Source: JANYHH01 sp965249745 (GTDB lineage: Bacteria; Deinococcota; Deinococci; Deinococcales; JAAFIG01). From it: DNA of 64,000 nucleotides. Location of the stretch: contig OZ252252.1 in assembly GCA_965249745.1 (NCBI GenBank), positions 4,464,001 through 4,528,000 of the forward strand, given 5' to 3'. Made by a program: the position numbers and the translations under genes. Within the stretch, counting starts at the first letter, position 1. Each line of letters opens with the position of its first letter. Shown piece by piece: positions 53,307 through 61,921 of this stretch. A model generated the notes under the pieces. That model did not search any database. It was not told where the DNA came from and was given only the letters and a program-made list of their open reading frames with translations.

Positions 53307-54065
53307 TTATTGGTCATCAAAAGTTGCAGTGAACATCCGAAATGGATTAGCAGAATAAAAGGTGAAACTGTCATATGGATAGCCAATAATGATCTCATCA
53401 TATAGAAACCTGTGCGACCACTCACCAATTTTTATCGTAGTATTTTCAATCTCCAAAATTCCTTTTGCTACAAATTCCTCTACAAATTCGCCGTGAATTA
53501 TTTTTTCATAATCAAAATATGACAGGTAGCATTTCTTTCCTATTAGGCTAAAGACTGGATTTCCTTCTTCGTGAAATTGGGTCTTTATTTCATTGTATGT
53601 TTGCGATTCGCTTAATTCGATTTCTAGTTGATGTTCTTTAATGACGTACCTTTTACGGAAAGCAAGCTTGGATGATTTGAGAAATTCCAATTCAATATCT
53701 TTTAGAATTTCCAATCGTTGCTCAAAACTAATTATTTCCAATGGAAATTTTAGCGCCATTACATCTTCTGATTGTAGGTAAAGAGTGTTTTCTAATTCGC
53801 TCAATAACAAGTTTTGTACAACAAAGAACTTAAATGTATCTAAATGTTCATTCTTATAGTACAATGCGACATAAATTTCATTAATCGGCAAGAGATTTGG
53901 ATTTTCATGGCCTATGGTTGAAAAATAAAAACTAGTAGCTTTAAGCAAAGCCTCATGTAAATCCATACGGCTCGGTAATATCTCGTAGCCAAGCCAAGTT
54001 ACCTTAAAGGAATACTCTGTCTTGTGTTTCCAAGATTCAGGAATTTCTTGATTCGAAGTATTCAT
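53307..54065 (-). CDS. Hypothetical protein encoded by an AT-rich, probably acquired gene
   Basis: 252 residues, soluble, rich in Phe, Tyr, Ile and Glu (GYEILPSRMDLHEALLKATS, then SYFDYEKIIHGEFVEEF). I do not recognise the family. By eye the gene is about one third G+C, far below its neighbours, and has no CTCGAG over more than 1.3 kb around it. It is probably a recent transfer from an AT-rich source and has landed between valS and the rest of its operon. Confidence 0.75.
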   Translation of the reverse strand: MNTSNQEIPESWKHKTEYSFKVTWLGYEILPSRMDLHEALLKATSFYFSTIGHENPNLLPINEIYVALYYKNEHLDTFKFFVVQNLLLSELENTLYLQSEDVMALKFPLEIISFEQRLEILKDIELEFLKSSKLAFRKRYVIKEHQLEIELSESQTYNEIKTQFHEEGNPVFSLIGKKCYLSYFDYEKIIHGEFVEEFVAKGILEIENTTIKIGEWSHRFLYDEIIIGYPYDSFTFYSANPFRMFTATFDDQ

Positions 54066-54099
54066 AATTCACTCTCTAAATTTGACTTTCTGTACTCTC

Positions 54100-54294
54100 T
54101 CATGTCCTCAGTGGTTCATTAAAATCATCACTCATCTTCCAACCGGGCAAGCTTCCCCAGCCGCCACGTAATTTTTTCTTCGGTGTGACTTCAAACTCTT
54201 GATTCTCCAAGGTAATCACGACGCTTTCCCCAGCGGCGGCTTTGTGCAGCAAATCCTCTAGGTTTTGCTTGGCTTCCAGAATCGAAACGGTCAT
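54100..54294 (-). CDS. Phd/YefM-like antitoxin without a visible toxin
   Basis: 64 residues. MTVSILEAKQNLEDLLHKAA, followed by GESVVITLENQEF, is the Phd/YefM N-terminal DNA-binding region. The C-terminal MSDDFNEPL is the usual end of such antitoxins that pair with PIN or RelE toxins, but the tail stops early at RT. No toxin gene follows; the AT-rich gene starts 35 bases later and may have replaced it. Confidence 0.75.
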   Translation of the reverse strand: MTVSILEAKQNLEDLLHKAAAGESVVITLENQEFEVTPKKKLRGGWGSLPGWKMSDDFNEPLRT

Positions 54295-54371
54295 GGTTGT
54301 ACCCCCTTGACTTCATTGTACTAACGAGGAGAATCTGTGGTCTTTCCACTCTTCTGGCACTTGCTCGAGTC

Positions 54372-54794
54372 TCACAATGAGCTTTTATCACTTGATCGTT
54401 CCACCTGATTTTCCTTTGCTCCCAGCGAGTTCAAAAACCATTTTCTTTTTCGAAGAAAATCCTCGAGTGTCGGAAATGCAGTTTCTAAAGTCACCTTTTT
54501 TTCGTATGGGGCGCGTCCGAAGTATTTTTCTCTGTACTGAAATCGGAAAAATTCTTGGTTTAGATCAAGGTCAATCCGAAGCACGCTCTTACCGAATTCA
54601 AACGTGGGGGACTGGGCGATTAACAACGTTTGCATCGAGGTTGCTGGGTATAAACCAGCAGCGTAAACCGAACCTGCAATTTGCTTGACCAGCTCGAGCA
54701 TCGGCGTGAAAAACGGATCGCTTGTGACGCAACCTGCGTAAAACGCTTGCATAACTGCTTCCCAAGATTTTGATTGAATCAAATTGGCTTTCAT
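54372..54794 (-). CDS. Hypothetical protein (140 residues)
   Basis: A soluble protein (AGSVYAAGLYPATSMQTLLI, then QEFFRFQYREKYFGRAPYEK). The first part has an alternating beta pattern, the C-terminus is basic. I do not recognise it. Base composition is intermediate between the AT-rich gene and the core genes. It lies in the row of accessory genes between the Nudix gene and valS, on the same strand. Confidence 0.55.
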   Translation of the reverse strand: MKANLIQSKSWEAVMQAFYAGCVTSDPFFTPMLELVKQIAGSVYAAGLYPATSMQTLLIAQSPTFEFGKSVLRIDLDLNQEFFRFQYREKYFGRAPYEKKVTLETAFPTLEDFLRKRKWFLNSLGAKENQVERSSDKSSL

Positions 54795-54917
54795 TGGTTC
54801 GTATCACCCCCAAAATCAGTTGACTTCACTTCCAACCGTTCCAGTTCTGCCTCGAGTTGCGCTACGGTCAGCAAATCCGTCTCAAGAGAAGTTTGTCGCG
54901 CAGTCTGTGCGACGATT

Positions 54918-56348
54918 TCAGCACAGATTGTGAACCTGCGCAATTTGTGCCACGGCTTGTGGCACAAATTCGCCCAACTCCCAGTCCAGCTTCACATCCT
55001 GCAACCGCACCCATTGAAACCGGTACTCGAGTCCCTTGTCTGCCTCTCCGCTCGAGACGGTGTGAATCCAAGCGTCCGGCAGTTCGCTCGAGGTGTGAAA
55101 GTGAAAGCAGTACCGCGCTTCATGGGCTTGCAAATCCTCGAGCCGGACGTAGTAATCGTGCCGCCCGAGGTACGCGCCAGCCTCGAGCTTTAACCCGCTT
55201 TCCTCGGGAATTTCGCGTTTCGCCGCAATGATCGGAGTTTCACCGGGATCAATGCCGCCCGCGATAACTTGCACGCCACCCCACGGATGGCCCGTGAAGG
55301 TCAGCAGCTCGAGGGTATCGCCTGCGCCCCTTGTGATGTACGCGACGGCGCAGGGACGCAGCGGTGTACGCCCATTTCCAGGTTTTAACGCATCCAGCCC
55401 AACACCCTCGCCGCGCGGCAATCGCACGGTCTCGAGCGGTTGAAATCGGAATTGATACTCCCGCCCGCCATCGCTAGCGCCTGCGCTGACGCGGTGCATC
55501 CACGCGTCCGCTGTGGATGGTGACGCGGTGAAATGGAAGTGATGGTAGTACCAGAGCTGATTTTGTTTCGGATGATCGGCTGGGTATTTCTCCCGCACTG
55601 CTCGAGCCAATGGGAAGGCACTCACGCCGAGGGACACGGGTTCTCCGAGTTCCAAACCAGCTTCTTCGAGCAGTTCACGCTTCGCGGCTTCTGAGGGACT
55701 TTCTCCAGACTCGAGATTGCCACGAACAACGTGCAGACCACCGTCCTTGTGACCCTCGAAGACAAGCAACTCATCGGCTGCTCGAGTCACGAAACACACG
55801 GCTTTTTCCTTCACCTCGTATCCGAGCACTGACCAAAGCTGCGGCAGCAACGCGTCCATGTCGTAATGCAGCACGGCAGTCTCGAGCGGCTCGAAGCGGT
55901 GCAGGAAGGTATACCCGTCGCTGTTCAGTCCTTCTTCGGCGCGGTGTTCCCAAGCGTCCGGCAATGTTGGTGTAGGGGCGGTCGCAATCCGGTCGCCCCT
56001 ACGGAGTGTCGTCACTTCACTCACCTCGAGCCAACAGAAATGCCAGACCTGACGCAGCAACCCGTTCTCGTACAGCACGGAACCCAGATACGCTCGAGGC
56101 GTCAATCCCTCGAGACCCGATTCCTCCCAGGCTTCACGGAGCGCTCCCTCGAGCACGCTCTCCCCTGCCTCGAGTCCACCGGCGGGCACTTGCGTCCCAG
56201 CGGTCGGGTACTCCGGCGTGTGATAGAACACCAGGAGTTCAGGGCAATCCCGATCTCCTCGAGTCGCGTATGCCACGGCACGTTGCCGCAACCCGTGTTG
56301 CAGCGCGTGTACCTGAGCGGTCTCGAGATTGGGGAATAGCGTGAACAC
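54918..56348 (-). CDS. Triple Nudix hydrolase
   Basis: About 476 residues in three consecutive Nudix domains of about 155 residues. Counting from a GTG at 56357 (3 codons earlier), intact boxes (GX5EX7REUXEEXGU) lie at about 60-82 (REAWEESGL), 213-235 (RELLEEAGL) and 367-389 (REIPEESGL). Each domain ends with a DAW-H and F-F/W-PLETV-type segment. Nudix enzymes hydrolyse nucleoside diphosphate-linked compounds; the substrates are unknown. I prefer the GTG at 56348, since GAGGTG lies 6 bases upstream, within the 3' arm of the T-box terminator. Confidence 0.88.
   Translation of the reverse strand: MFTLFPNLETAQVHALQHGLRQRAVAYATRGDRDCPELLVFYHTPEYPTAGTQVPAGGLEAGESVLEGALREAWEESGLEGLTPRAYLGSVLYENGLLRQVWHFCWLEVSEVTTLRRGDRIATAPTPTLPDAWEHRAEEGLNSDGYTFLHRFEPLETAVLHYDMDALLPQLWSVLGYEVKEKAVCFVTRAADELLVFEGHKDGGLHVVRGNLESGESPSEAAKRELLEEAGLELGEPVSLGVSAFPLARAVREKYPADHPKQNQLWYYHHFHFTASPSTADAWMHRVSAGASDGGREYQFRFQPLETVRLPRGEGVGLDALKPGNGRTPLRPCAVAYITRGAGDTLELLTFTGHPWGGVQVIAGGIDPGETPIIAAKREIPEESGLKLEAGAYLGRHDYYVRLEDLQAHEARYCFHFHTSSELPDAWIHTVSSGEADKGLEYRFQWVRLQDVKLDWELGEFVPQAVAQIAQVHNLC
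55965..56015 (-). repeat. REP-like palindrome inserted in frame in Nudix domain 1
   Basis: GTAGGGGCG (55972-55980) pairs with CGCCCCTAC (55994-56002). It encodes about 17 extra residues (TLRRGDRIATAPT within them) between LEVSE and LPDAW. The third domain has TSSE directly joined to LPDAW at the same point. Confidence 0.75.
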
Positions 56349-56352
56349 GAAA

Positions 56353-56606
56353 AACACCTCGTCCGTTTGATTGCGGACGAGGTGCGTGTTTGAAAACGCA
56401 ATCCCGCGTTACCACCGCATTTCCCTAGTTTCAGGGCGCTCGAGGGCGCTGTGTCGGGCGCGTCCCGCTGGGTTCTACTAGAGCTTGCGCTCGTTCTTCC
56501 CGGTTGCTCGTGGGCGACGTTCTCCGGTTCGCTTTCCTAGAACGCTTCTCAGCCTCGAGCGTTCCTCTCTGTCGGTGCGCTTCCGGGTACTCTTCCCGGT
56601 CGTTGC
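56353..56606 (-). promoter_or_regulatory. T-box riboswitch leader
   Basis: On the minus strand a leader of about 250 bases holds a stem I region with GAAGAGTACCCGG and GACAGAGAGGAA segments, the T-box core AATGCGGTGGTAACGCGGGA (56402-56421), and a terminator CACCTCGTCCG-N8-CGGACGAGGTG followed by TTTTT (56350-56384). TGGT in the core would pair with a tRNA end ACCA. I cannot fold stem I, so the specifier is open; GTC at 56516-56518 would suit valine. T-boxes sense uncharged tRNA and open transcription of synthetase or amino acid genes. Confidence 0.85.
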
Positions 56607-56612
56607 CAGAGC

Positions 56613-56642
56613 AGTATAGCCGGGACTCGAGGTTTTGGACAA
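56613..56642 (-). promoter_or_regulatory. Promoter of the T-box leader
   Basis: On the minus strand TTGTCC (56637-56642) and TATACT (56613-56618) are 18 bases apart, placing the transcript start near 56606. Confidence 0.75.
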
Positions 56643-56661
56643 TCGGCCAGATTGCCTGGGT

Positions 56662-58707
56662 TTAGAGCGGCGCGTCGAACAGCGTCAGTCCGATCAAGGT
56701 CGGGTTGCTCTGCAAGCCCAGGCTCGAGAACTCGATACTGGTGATCGTCTTTGTCGGATTCGGGTTCTGCCAGACGAAGACGTTGACGCCGACCTCCAGG
56801 TTCTCTTTGGTTTTGCCGCGCCAGACGGGTTCGTAAAAGAGCGTCTTCACGACACTGTCCGTCCAAGCGGTGATCTGGCGACCATATTCCAATGCCTGGG
56901 TGACGCTGGTTCCATCGCCGTAATTGATTTTGTACGCACCGACGCGCGTGCGTGGGCTGGTGAGCGGGCTGAGCCAGCCGGTCGTGTGCAGGAACGCGAG
57001 GCTCGAGGCGGTGCTGCCAATTTCTAGGGTCACGGTGTCTGGCAGGTCTTGCGCACCGTTTCTGGCTCCTTTCAGCATGACCGCGCCGGAGACGTTGAAT
57101 TTATAGCCCCCGAGTTGCGTCACGCCACCGGTCGGAAACGCGGACAGGTCAATCGTGGGTCCGCGCTGAATCCACTGCTTCTCATCCTTGTCCGCGAGTT
57201 GCCGCGTCACGACGCCCGACAAATCTACGAGTTTCCCGGCGATGGCGGCCAATTTCGCGGGCGCGTAGCCGTCGCGGTAGCGACCCGTCGCCTCGAGTTG
57301 GGTGATGGCGGGCGCGTTCGGGTTCCAGAAGCTCGAGGCGGCGTTCACGTAGGCGACACCCTGTTCGGTCTGACCGTCCAGCATTGTCGGATTCCCAAAG
57401 TACCCGCTCCAGCGGGTTTGAATCGCGCCGAACGCGTTGGCGCGTTGCACGGCTTTCGCCATCGCCTCGGGGTTGCCAGGCGCGTTCCAGCTCGCGCCCA
57501 TGGTGCGAAATCCCTGCGAGGCTCCGTAAGCGACCGTCGGGTAATCGGTGGCGGCGGAGTACTCCCAGTCCACGATCACGATGTCTTTGGGGAGCAAGGG
57601 GAGAACCGTGTCGCGGTGCGCGGGGCTGAGCGCCACGTCGTGCCAGATCATCGTGCCGACGCCCAGGGTCGCCAGGTAATCGTGAAGTTTTACGGCGTGA
57701 TCGGCGAACAGCTTCTCAAAGCCGAGCGCCTGTCCGTCCGGGCGACCGGGAAACTGATCCCTGGATTTCGCCTCGTCGTGGCCAATGTGAAAGAACTGCG
57801 GCTTGAAGATATCTACGGCCTCTTTCAGGATTGGCAAGATCAGCTCATACGTGCGCGGGTTCAGCGTGTCGTAGGCGTACGGATCGCTCGAGGTCGGGTC
57901 CTGGGTCAGATCGCGGTTCTGACCGTTGTAAAAGAACCACTGGGCGTGACCCGGCGTTTCAATCAGCGGAATGGCTCGCATTCCGTTGGTGCGGATCAGC
58001 TCCGCGACCCGCGACGCTTCCGCTTTCGTCGCGCCGTTCGGATGCCAGAGATTTTTGGCGCTGTCCCAGCGCACGTAGTTGCACATCACCAAGAGCTGCG
58101 AAAATTTTAATCGCGCCAGCATTGGAATCAGAAAATCGTTGACGCCCTTGGAGTACGCGTCTAAGTAGATCATCGCCACGCGGTTCTGGATGCCAGGAAA
58201 GTCTTTGATCGCCGCGAATCGGAAGCCGTCTTTGGAGAGGAGTTGCCGCAAGGTCTGCGCCCCACGGTACGCGCCGAGGTCATCGAAACCGATCACGCCC
58301 GCGCCGCTCGCGTCCACCCAGAGCGCGTAGCCTTCGGCTTTGTCCGGCGTGAGTCCTCGAGTTTGCGCTTCGGCGGCCAGGGCTGCGTTTTGCAGCGTGC
58401 CAAGGCGGATTTTCTTGCCCGTCCCGGTCAGCGCCAGCGGCTTGAACCCTCGAGCGGTCAGTTCTGCGTTGATATCCCTGGCTGCCCAGGAGAGCGGTTC
58501 AGTCGTGCCCTCCAGGCTGACCGTCAGCCCCTCGAGCGGCAACGCGCCCGGCGTGAGTTGGACCTGTTGCGGCGTCGGGATCAAGTTTTGCGGCTGTCCT
58601 TGAAAGGCGTCGGGGACGGCTCGCGCGGGCAGCGGCGCGGCATTGACGCCCGATAGGGTCAGGGCAGCCAGGGTTGCCACGAACGCTCGAGACCAGGTTG
58701 AGAGCAT
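56662..58707 (-). CDS. Exported GH20-like beta-N-acetylhexosaminidase
   Basis: 681 residues. Signal peptide FVATLAALTLSGVNAAPL, then a GH20 domain-2-like region (NLIPTPQQVQLTPGALPLEG) and a TIM barrel with FFHIGHDEAKS, where the Asp-Glu pair sits at the GH20 catalytic position. IYLDAYSKGVNDFLIPMLAR and YVRWDS lie at barrel strands expected for GH20, although they are not textbook matches. A C-terminal beta domain follows. Candidate substrates are chitin fragments or peptidoglycan sugars. It stands alone, convergent with nothing and downstream of an ABC exporter. Confidence 0.8.
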   Translation of the reverse strand: MLSTWSRAFVATLAALTLSGVNAAPLPARAVPDAFQGQPQNLIPTPQQVQLTPGALPLEGLTVSLEGTTEPLSWAARDINAELTARGFKPLALTGTGKKIRLGTLQNAALAAEAQTRGLTPDKAEGYALWVDASGAGVIGFDDLGAYRGAQTLRQLLSKDGFRFAAIKDFPGIQNRVAMIYLDAYSKGVNDFLIPMLARLKFSQLLVMCNYVRWDSAKNLWHPNGATKAEASRVAELIRTNGMRAIPLIETPGHAQWFFYNGQNRDLTQDPTSSDPYAYDTLNPRTYELILPILKEAVDIFKPQFFHIGHDEAKSRDQFPGRPDGQALGFEKLFADHAVKLHDYLATLGVGTMIWHDVALSPAHRDTVLPLLPKDIVIVDWEYSAATDYPTVAYGASQGFRTMGASWNAPGNPEAMAKAVQRANAFGAIQTRWSGYFGNPTMLDGQTEQGVAYVNAASSFWNPNAPAITQLEATGRYRDGYAPAKLAAIAGKLVDLSGVVTRQLADKDEKQWIQRGPTIDLSAFPTGGVTQLGGYKFNVSGAVMLKGARNGAQDLPDTVTLEIGSTASSLAFLHTTGWLSPLTSPRTRVGAYKINYGDGTSVTQALEYGRQITAWTDSVVKTLFYEPVWRGKTKENLEVGVNVFVWQNPNPTKTITSIEFSSLGLQSNPTLIGLTLFDAPL

Positions 58708-58854
58708 TCATCATTCAACCTGGCATTCCACAGAGTTGGATGAAGGCGGTCATCTGGGGTTGCCTGATCGCTCGAGACGGCAGAGATTGAACCCCGCACA
58801 CGTCACCAGAGCAGAATTGGCACGTTGCGGGAGCAGGGTCTCAACCCTGAGCGA

Positions 58855-60699
58855 TCACGCCAGCGCACTCAAAGGGAGCGGCAGGCCGTTCTGCGTGCGG
58901 AATTGCAGCTCGAACAGCGTCTTGTACAGCCCGCCTTGGCGCAGCAGTGCCTCGTGCGAACCGGACTCGGTGATCCGGCCTCCCTCTAAAACCACGATCC
59001 GGTTGGCGTTCCGCACGGTGCTGAGGCGGTGCGCGATCACGAAGGTGGTGCGGGATTTCATCAATCGCTCCAAGGCTTCTTGAACCAGAGCTTCAGATTC
59101 GCTGTCCAGGGCGCTGGTCGCCTCGTCCAGGATCAGAATGCGCGGATTTTTCAGAATCGCCCGCGCGATGGCGACACGCTGGCGCTGCCCGCCGCTGAGT
59201 TTGACGCCGCGCTCACCGACGACAGTCATCAAGCCATCCGGGAAACGCTCGATGAACTCCAAGGCGTTCGCGGCCAAGGCCGCCTCTCTGACCTCTAAAT
59301 CGGTCGCGTCAGGGCGACCGTAACGAATATTGTCGGCAATGCTGCCGCCGAAAAGCTGCGTTTCCTGCGGCACGATGCCGATCCCACCGCGCAGGTCTTT
59401 CAGACTGAACTCGCGCACGTCGCGCCCGTCCACGCGAATCGCGCCTTCACTGACATCGTAGAAGCGCGGTAGCAGAGACACGAGCGTGGACTTGCCCGCG
59501 CCGCTCGGTCCGACCAGCGCGATCACCTCACCGGATTGCACCTCGAGCGAGATGTCCTGTAGTACGTTCTGATCGCCCCGGTCGCCGTAGCGAAACGAGA
59601 CGTTCTGAAACGAGACGCGACCCTCTGGAACCCGCTCGAGCGAGGTGGCAGATATCGGTGTGGACACGGGTGCAGGCGTAGGTTCAGGCAGGTCGCTCCG
59701 CTCGTCCAGCAGCTCAAAGATGCGGCTCGAGGCTCCCAACGCCTCCTGAAATTGTGAGATCAGCCCGGTGAAAGCCCCGATGCTGCCCGCAATAAACAGC
59801 GTGTAAAAAAGGAAGCTCACCAGTGCGCCGGGCGTGATGTTGCCCGCCAGCACCTCGCGCCCACCGAACCACAGCACGATGCTGATGCTGGTGAACATGG
59901 CAAACGTGATCGTCGGCGTGAACGCGGCCCGCACGCGTGAACGGCGCAGCGCCACGGCGAACGAATCGGCAATTGCCTCGTCGTAACGCGCCACCTCGAG
60001 CGATTCGTTGGTGAAGCTCTGCACGACGCGCACGTTGACGATCGCTTCCTCGGCGCGAGCGTTGGCTTCGGCGATTTTATCCTGGAACTCTTTGGAGACC
60101 TTCCTGAGCGCCAATCCAAAATACCGTCCGGCGATCACCACGACCGGCACGCTAACGAGCATCACCAGCGTCAAGCGCCAGTTGGTCGCCATCAGAATGG
60201 CGACCCCTCCGATCAGGGTCAGCGTTTGACTGGCGAGGCCCGCCAGCGCCGTGGACACGACCCCTTGCACGCTGCCGACATCGCTGGTGAGCCGGGAGGT
60301 GATCTCGCCGGTTTTGCGGGATTCAAAAAAGCGTGGCGAGAGCGTCATCAGCTTCGCGTACAGGGCGCGGCGAATGTCCGCCACGACGCCCTCCCCGGCG
60401 CGGGAGAGCAGGTAACTCTGGACCGCGTTGAAGACCGCTTGAACCGCGAAGACGCCGACCAGAAGCAGGACGATCTGGTCCAGCGCCGTCGTGTCGGAAG
60501 AGCCGATTTTCAGAAACGCCGCGTCCAACAGTCGCCCGATCACCTGCGGGAAGACCAGCCCCAACGCGCTCGAGACGACCGTGGCGACCCCAGCAACAAC
60601 CAGCGACACGCGGTACGGCTTGGTGAATTGCAGCAGCCGCGAGAGCTGCGAGAAATCCCTGGAACGCGGTGGTTTCGGGGCGGGAACGCTCGAGGTCAT
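58855..60699 (-). CDS. ABC exporter, MsbA-like half-transporter
   Basis: 614 residues from the ATG at 60699. Six membrane helices are followed by an ATPase domain with Walker A (LVGPSGAGKSTLVSLLPRFY), LSGGQRQRVAIARAI and Walker B ILILDEATSALD, all canonical, so it should work as a homodimer. An upstream extension of 29 residues would cross the promoter and is rejected. Likely lipid, drug or peptide export; the substrate is unknown. Confidence 0.92.
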   Translation of the reverse strand: MTSSVPAPKPPRSRDFSQLSRLLQFTKPYRVSLVVAGVATVVSSALGLVFPQVIGRLLDAAFLKIGSSDTTALDQIVLLLVGVFAVQAVFNAVQSYLLSRAGEGVVADIRRALYAKLMTLSPRFFESRKTGEITSRLTSDVGSVQGVVSTALAGLASQTLTLIGGVAILMATNWRLTLVMLVSVPVVVIAGRYFGLALRKVSKEFQDKIAEANARAEEAIVNVRVVQSFTNESLEVARYDEAIADSFAVALRRSRVRAAFTPTITFAMFTSISIVLWFGGREVLAGNITPGALVSFLFYTLFIAGSIGAFTGLISQFQEALGASSRIFELLDERSDLPEPTPAPVSTPISATSLERVPEGRVSFQNVSFRYGDRGDQNVLQDISLEVQSGEVIALVGPSGAGKSTLVSLLPRFYDVSEGAIRVDGRDVREFSLKDLRGGIGIVPQETQLFGGSIADNIRYGRPDATDLEVREAALAANALEFIERFPDGLMTVVGERGVKLSGGQRQRVAIARAILKNPRILILDEATSALDSESEALVQEALERLMKSRTTFVIAHRLSTVRNANRIVVLEGGRITESGSHEALLRQGGLYKTLFELQFRTQNGLPLPLSALA

Positions 60700-60706
60700 G
60701 CGGCGT

Positions 60707-60712
60707 AGCCTA
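60707..60712 (-). promoter_or_regulatory. -10 box of a leaderless promoter for the ABC exporter
   Basis: On the minus strand TAGGCT lies 7 bases before the ATG at 60699. The same hexamer and spacing occur before the 35-residue gene at 61922. Confidence 0.5.
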
Positions 60713-60851
60713 CCGCAGGGCGGGTGAACCCTCGGTGAATGGTTAGGTGGACGCTGACAGGCTCGAGTCATCGTTCTCGTGCTCAATATCTGCGTTCCAC
60801 CTCACCCCGCCCCAGGCTAATCAACCTCGAGCCGTACAGCATCGCGCCTGT

Positions 60852-60857
60852 TACACT
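60852..60857 (+). promoter_or_regulatory. -10 box of a leaderless promoter for the EamA transporter
   Basis: TACACT ends 7 bases before the GTG at 60865. It supports that start over an in-frame GTG at 60739. Confidence 0.55.
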
Positions 60858-60864
60858 CGGTACC

Positions 60865-61836
60865 GTGACCTCGAGCCAGACCGTGCCACCAGCCCCGACT
60901 CGAGCCAGGATCGTTTCTATTTTGACGCTGGGCATTCTGGCGGTGTCGATGAGCGCCATTTTCATTCGGCTGGCGAAGGTGAGCAGCGGCAGCCCCGACC
61001 CGAGCTTCGGATTGTTGATCGCGGCGGGACGGATTGGCTTCGCCAGCCTGTTGGTCGCACCCGTGAGCTTCGCGGCGCTGCTGCGAGAATCGCAGCGGTT
61101 GACACCCGCACAACGCACTCGAGGCGTCTGGCTGGGCGTGGCGGCGGGCGTCGGACTGGCGGCGCACTTCGCGTTCTGGATCACCAGTCTGGGCTATACC
61201 AGCGTCGCGGCCAGCACCGCGATTGTCACGACCAACCCGATCTGGCTCTCCCTGTTCGCGTGGCTCGTCTGGAAGCAGATTCCGTCCCCTGGAGTGCTGG
61301 TTGGAATCGCCGTGTCGTTTCTGGGTGGGGTAGTCGTGGCGCTCGGGGATGCGGGTGGCGGGAGCGGGGCGTTCCTGAACCCAATGCTGGGGAATGGGCT
61401 GGCGCTTCTGGGAGCCTTCGCGGTCTCGAGCTATTACCTGTTGGGTCGCGCCGCGCAGCAGAGCGGGCTGAGCCTGAGCGCGTATACGGGTGTGGCCTAC
61501 ACGACGGCCGCCGTGATCCTGGCTCCGATGCCGCTGCTGTTGGGCGTGCCGTACACCGGCTATCCCTTAGAGGCGTACCTGTGGATCGGGCTGCTGGGGT
61601 TGGTCCCGCAGATCATTGGACACACGAGTTTCAACTGGGCAGTGAAATTCCTGAATCCGGCGATTGTCACGATGGTGATTTTGCTGGAACCCATCGGGAG
61701 CGCCCTGGCGGCCGTGATCCTATTCCGGGAGATTCCAGGAACACTGACAATCCTCGGCGCGGTTCTGCTGCTGGCGGGCGTGTTCATCGCGGTGAGAAGT
61801 CCCGCCGTGAGTGCAGATAAAGTCCAATCTTCCTAA
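60865..61836 (+). CDS. EamA/DMT-family transporter
   Basis: 323 residues with ten predicted helices in two EamA repeats (ILTLGILAVSMSAIFIRLAK in the first, LGNGLALLGAFAVSSYYLLG at the start of the second). The second repeat has the family-typical LVPQIIGHTSFNWAVKFLNP and LLEPIGSALAAVILFREIP. Such proteins export metabolites or amino acids; the substrate cannot be read. The GTG start is set by the leaderless -10 box. Confidence 0.9.
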   Translation: MTSSQTVPPAPTRARIVSILTLGILAVSMSAIFIRLAKVSSGSPDPSFGLLIAAGRIGFASLLVAPVSFAALLRESQRLTPAQRTRGVWLGVAAGVGLAAHFAFWITSLGYTSVAASTAIVTTNPIWLSLFAWLVWKQIPSPGVLVGIAVSFLGGVVVALGDAGGGSGAFLNPMLGNGLALLGAFAVSSYYLLGRAAQQSGLSLSAYTGVAYTTAAVILAPMPLLLGVPYTGYPLEAYLWIGLLGLVPQIIGHTSFNWAVKFLNPAIVTMVILLEPIGSALAAVILFREIPGTLTILGAVLLLAGVFIAVRSPAVSADKVQSS

Positions 61837-61908
61837 CACCGAGCCTCCATTGAACTCGAGTGAACCCTTGGAAGCGGGAAAATCACAGGGCCCGTCTCGA
61901 GCCGTTGA

Positions 61909-61914
61909 TAGGCT
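61909..61914 (+). promoter_or_regulatory. -10 box of a leaderless promoter
   Basis: TAGGCT ends 7 bases before the GTG at 61922, with no ribosome-binding site. Confidence 0.45.
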
Positions 61915-61921
61915 CCGAACT

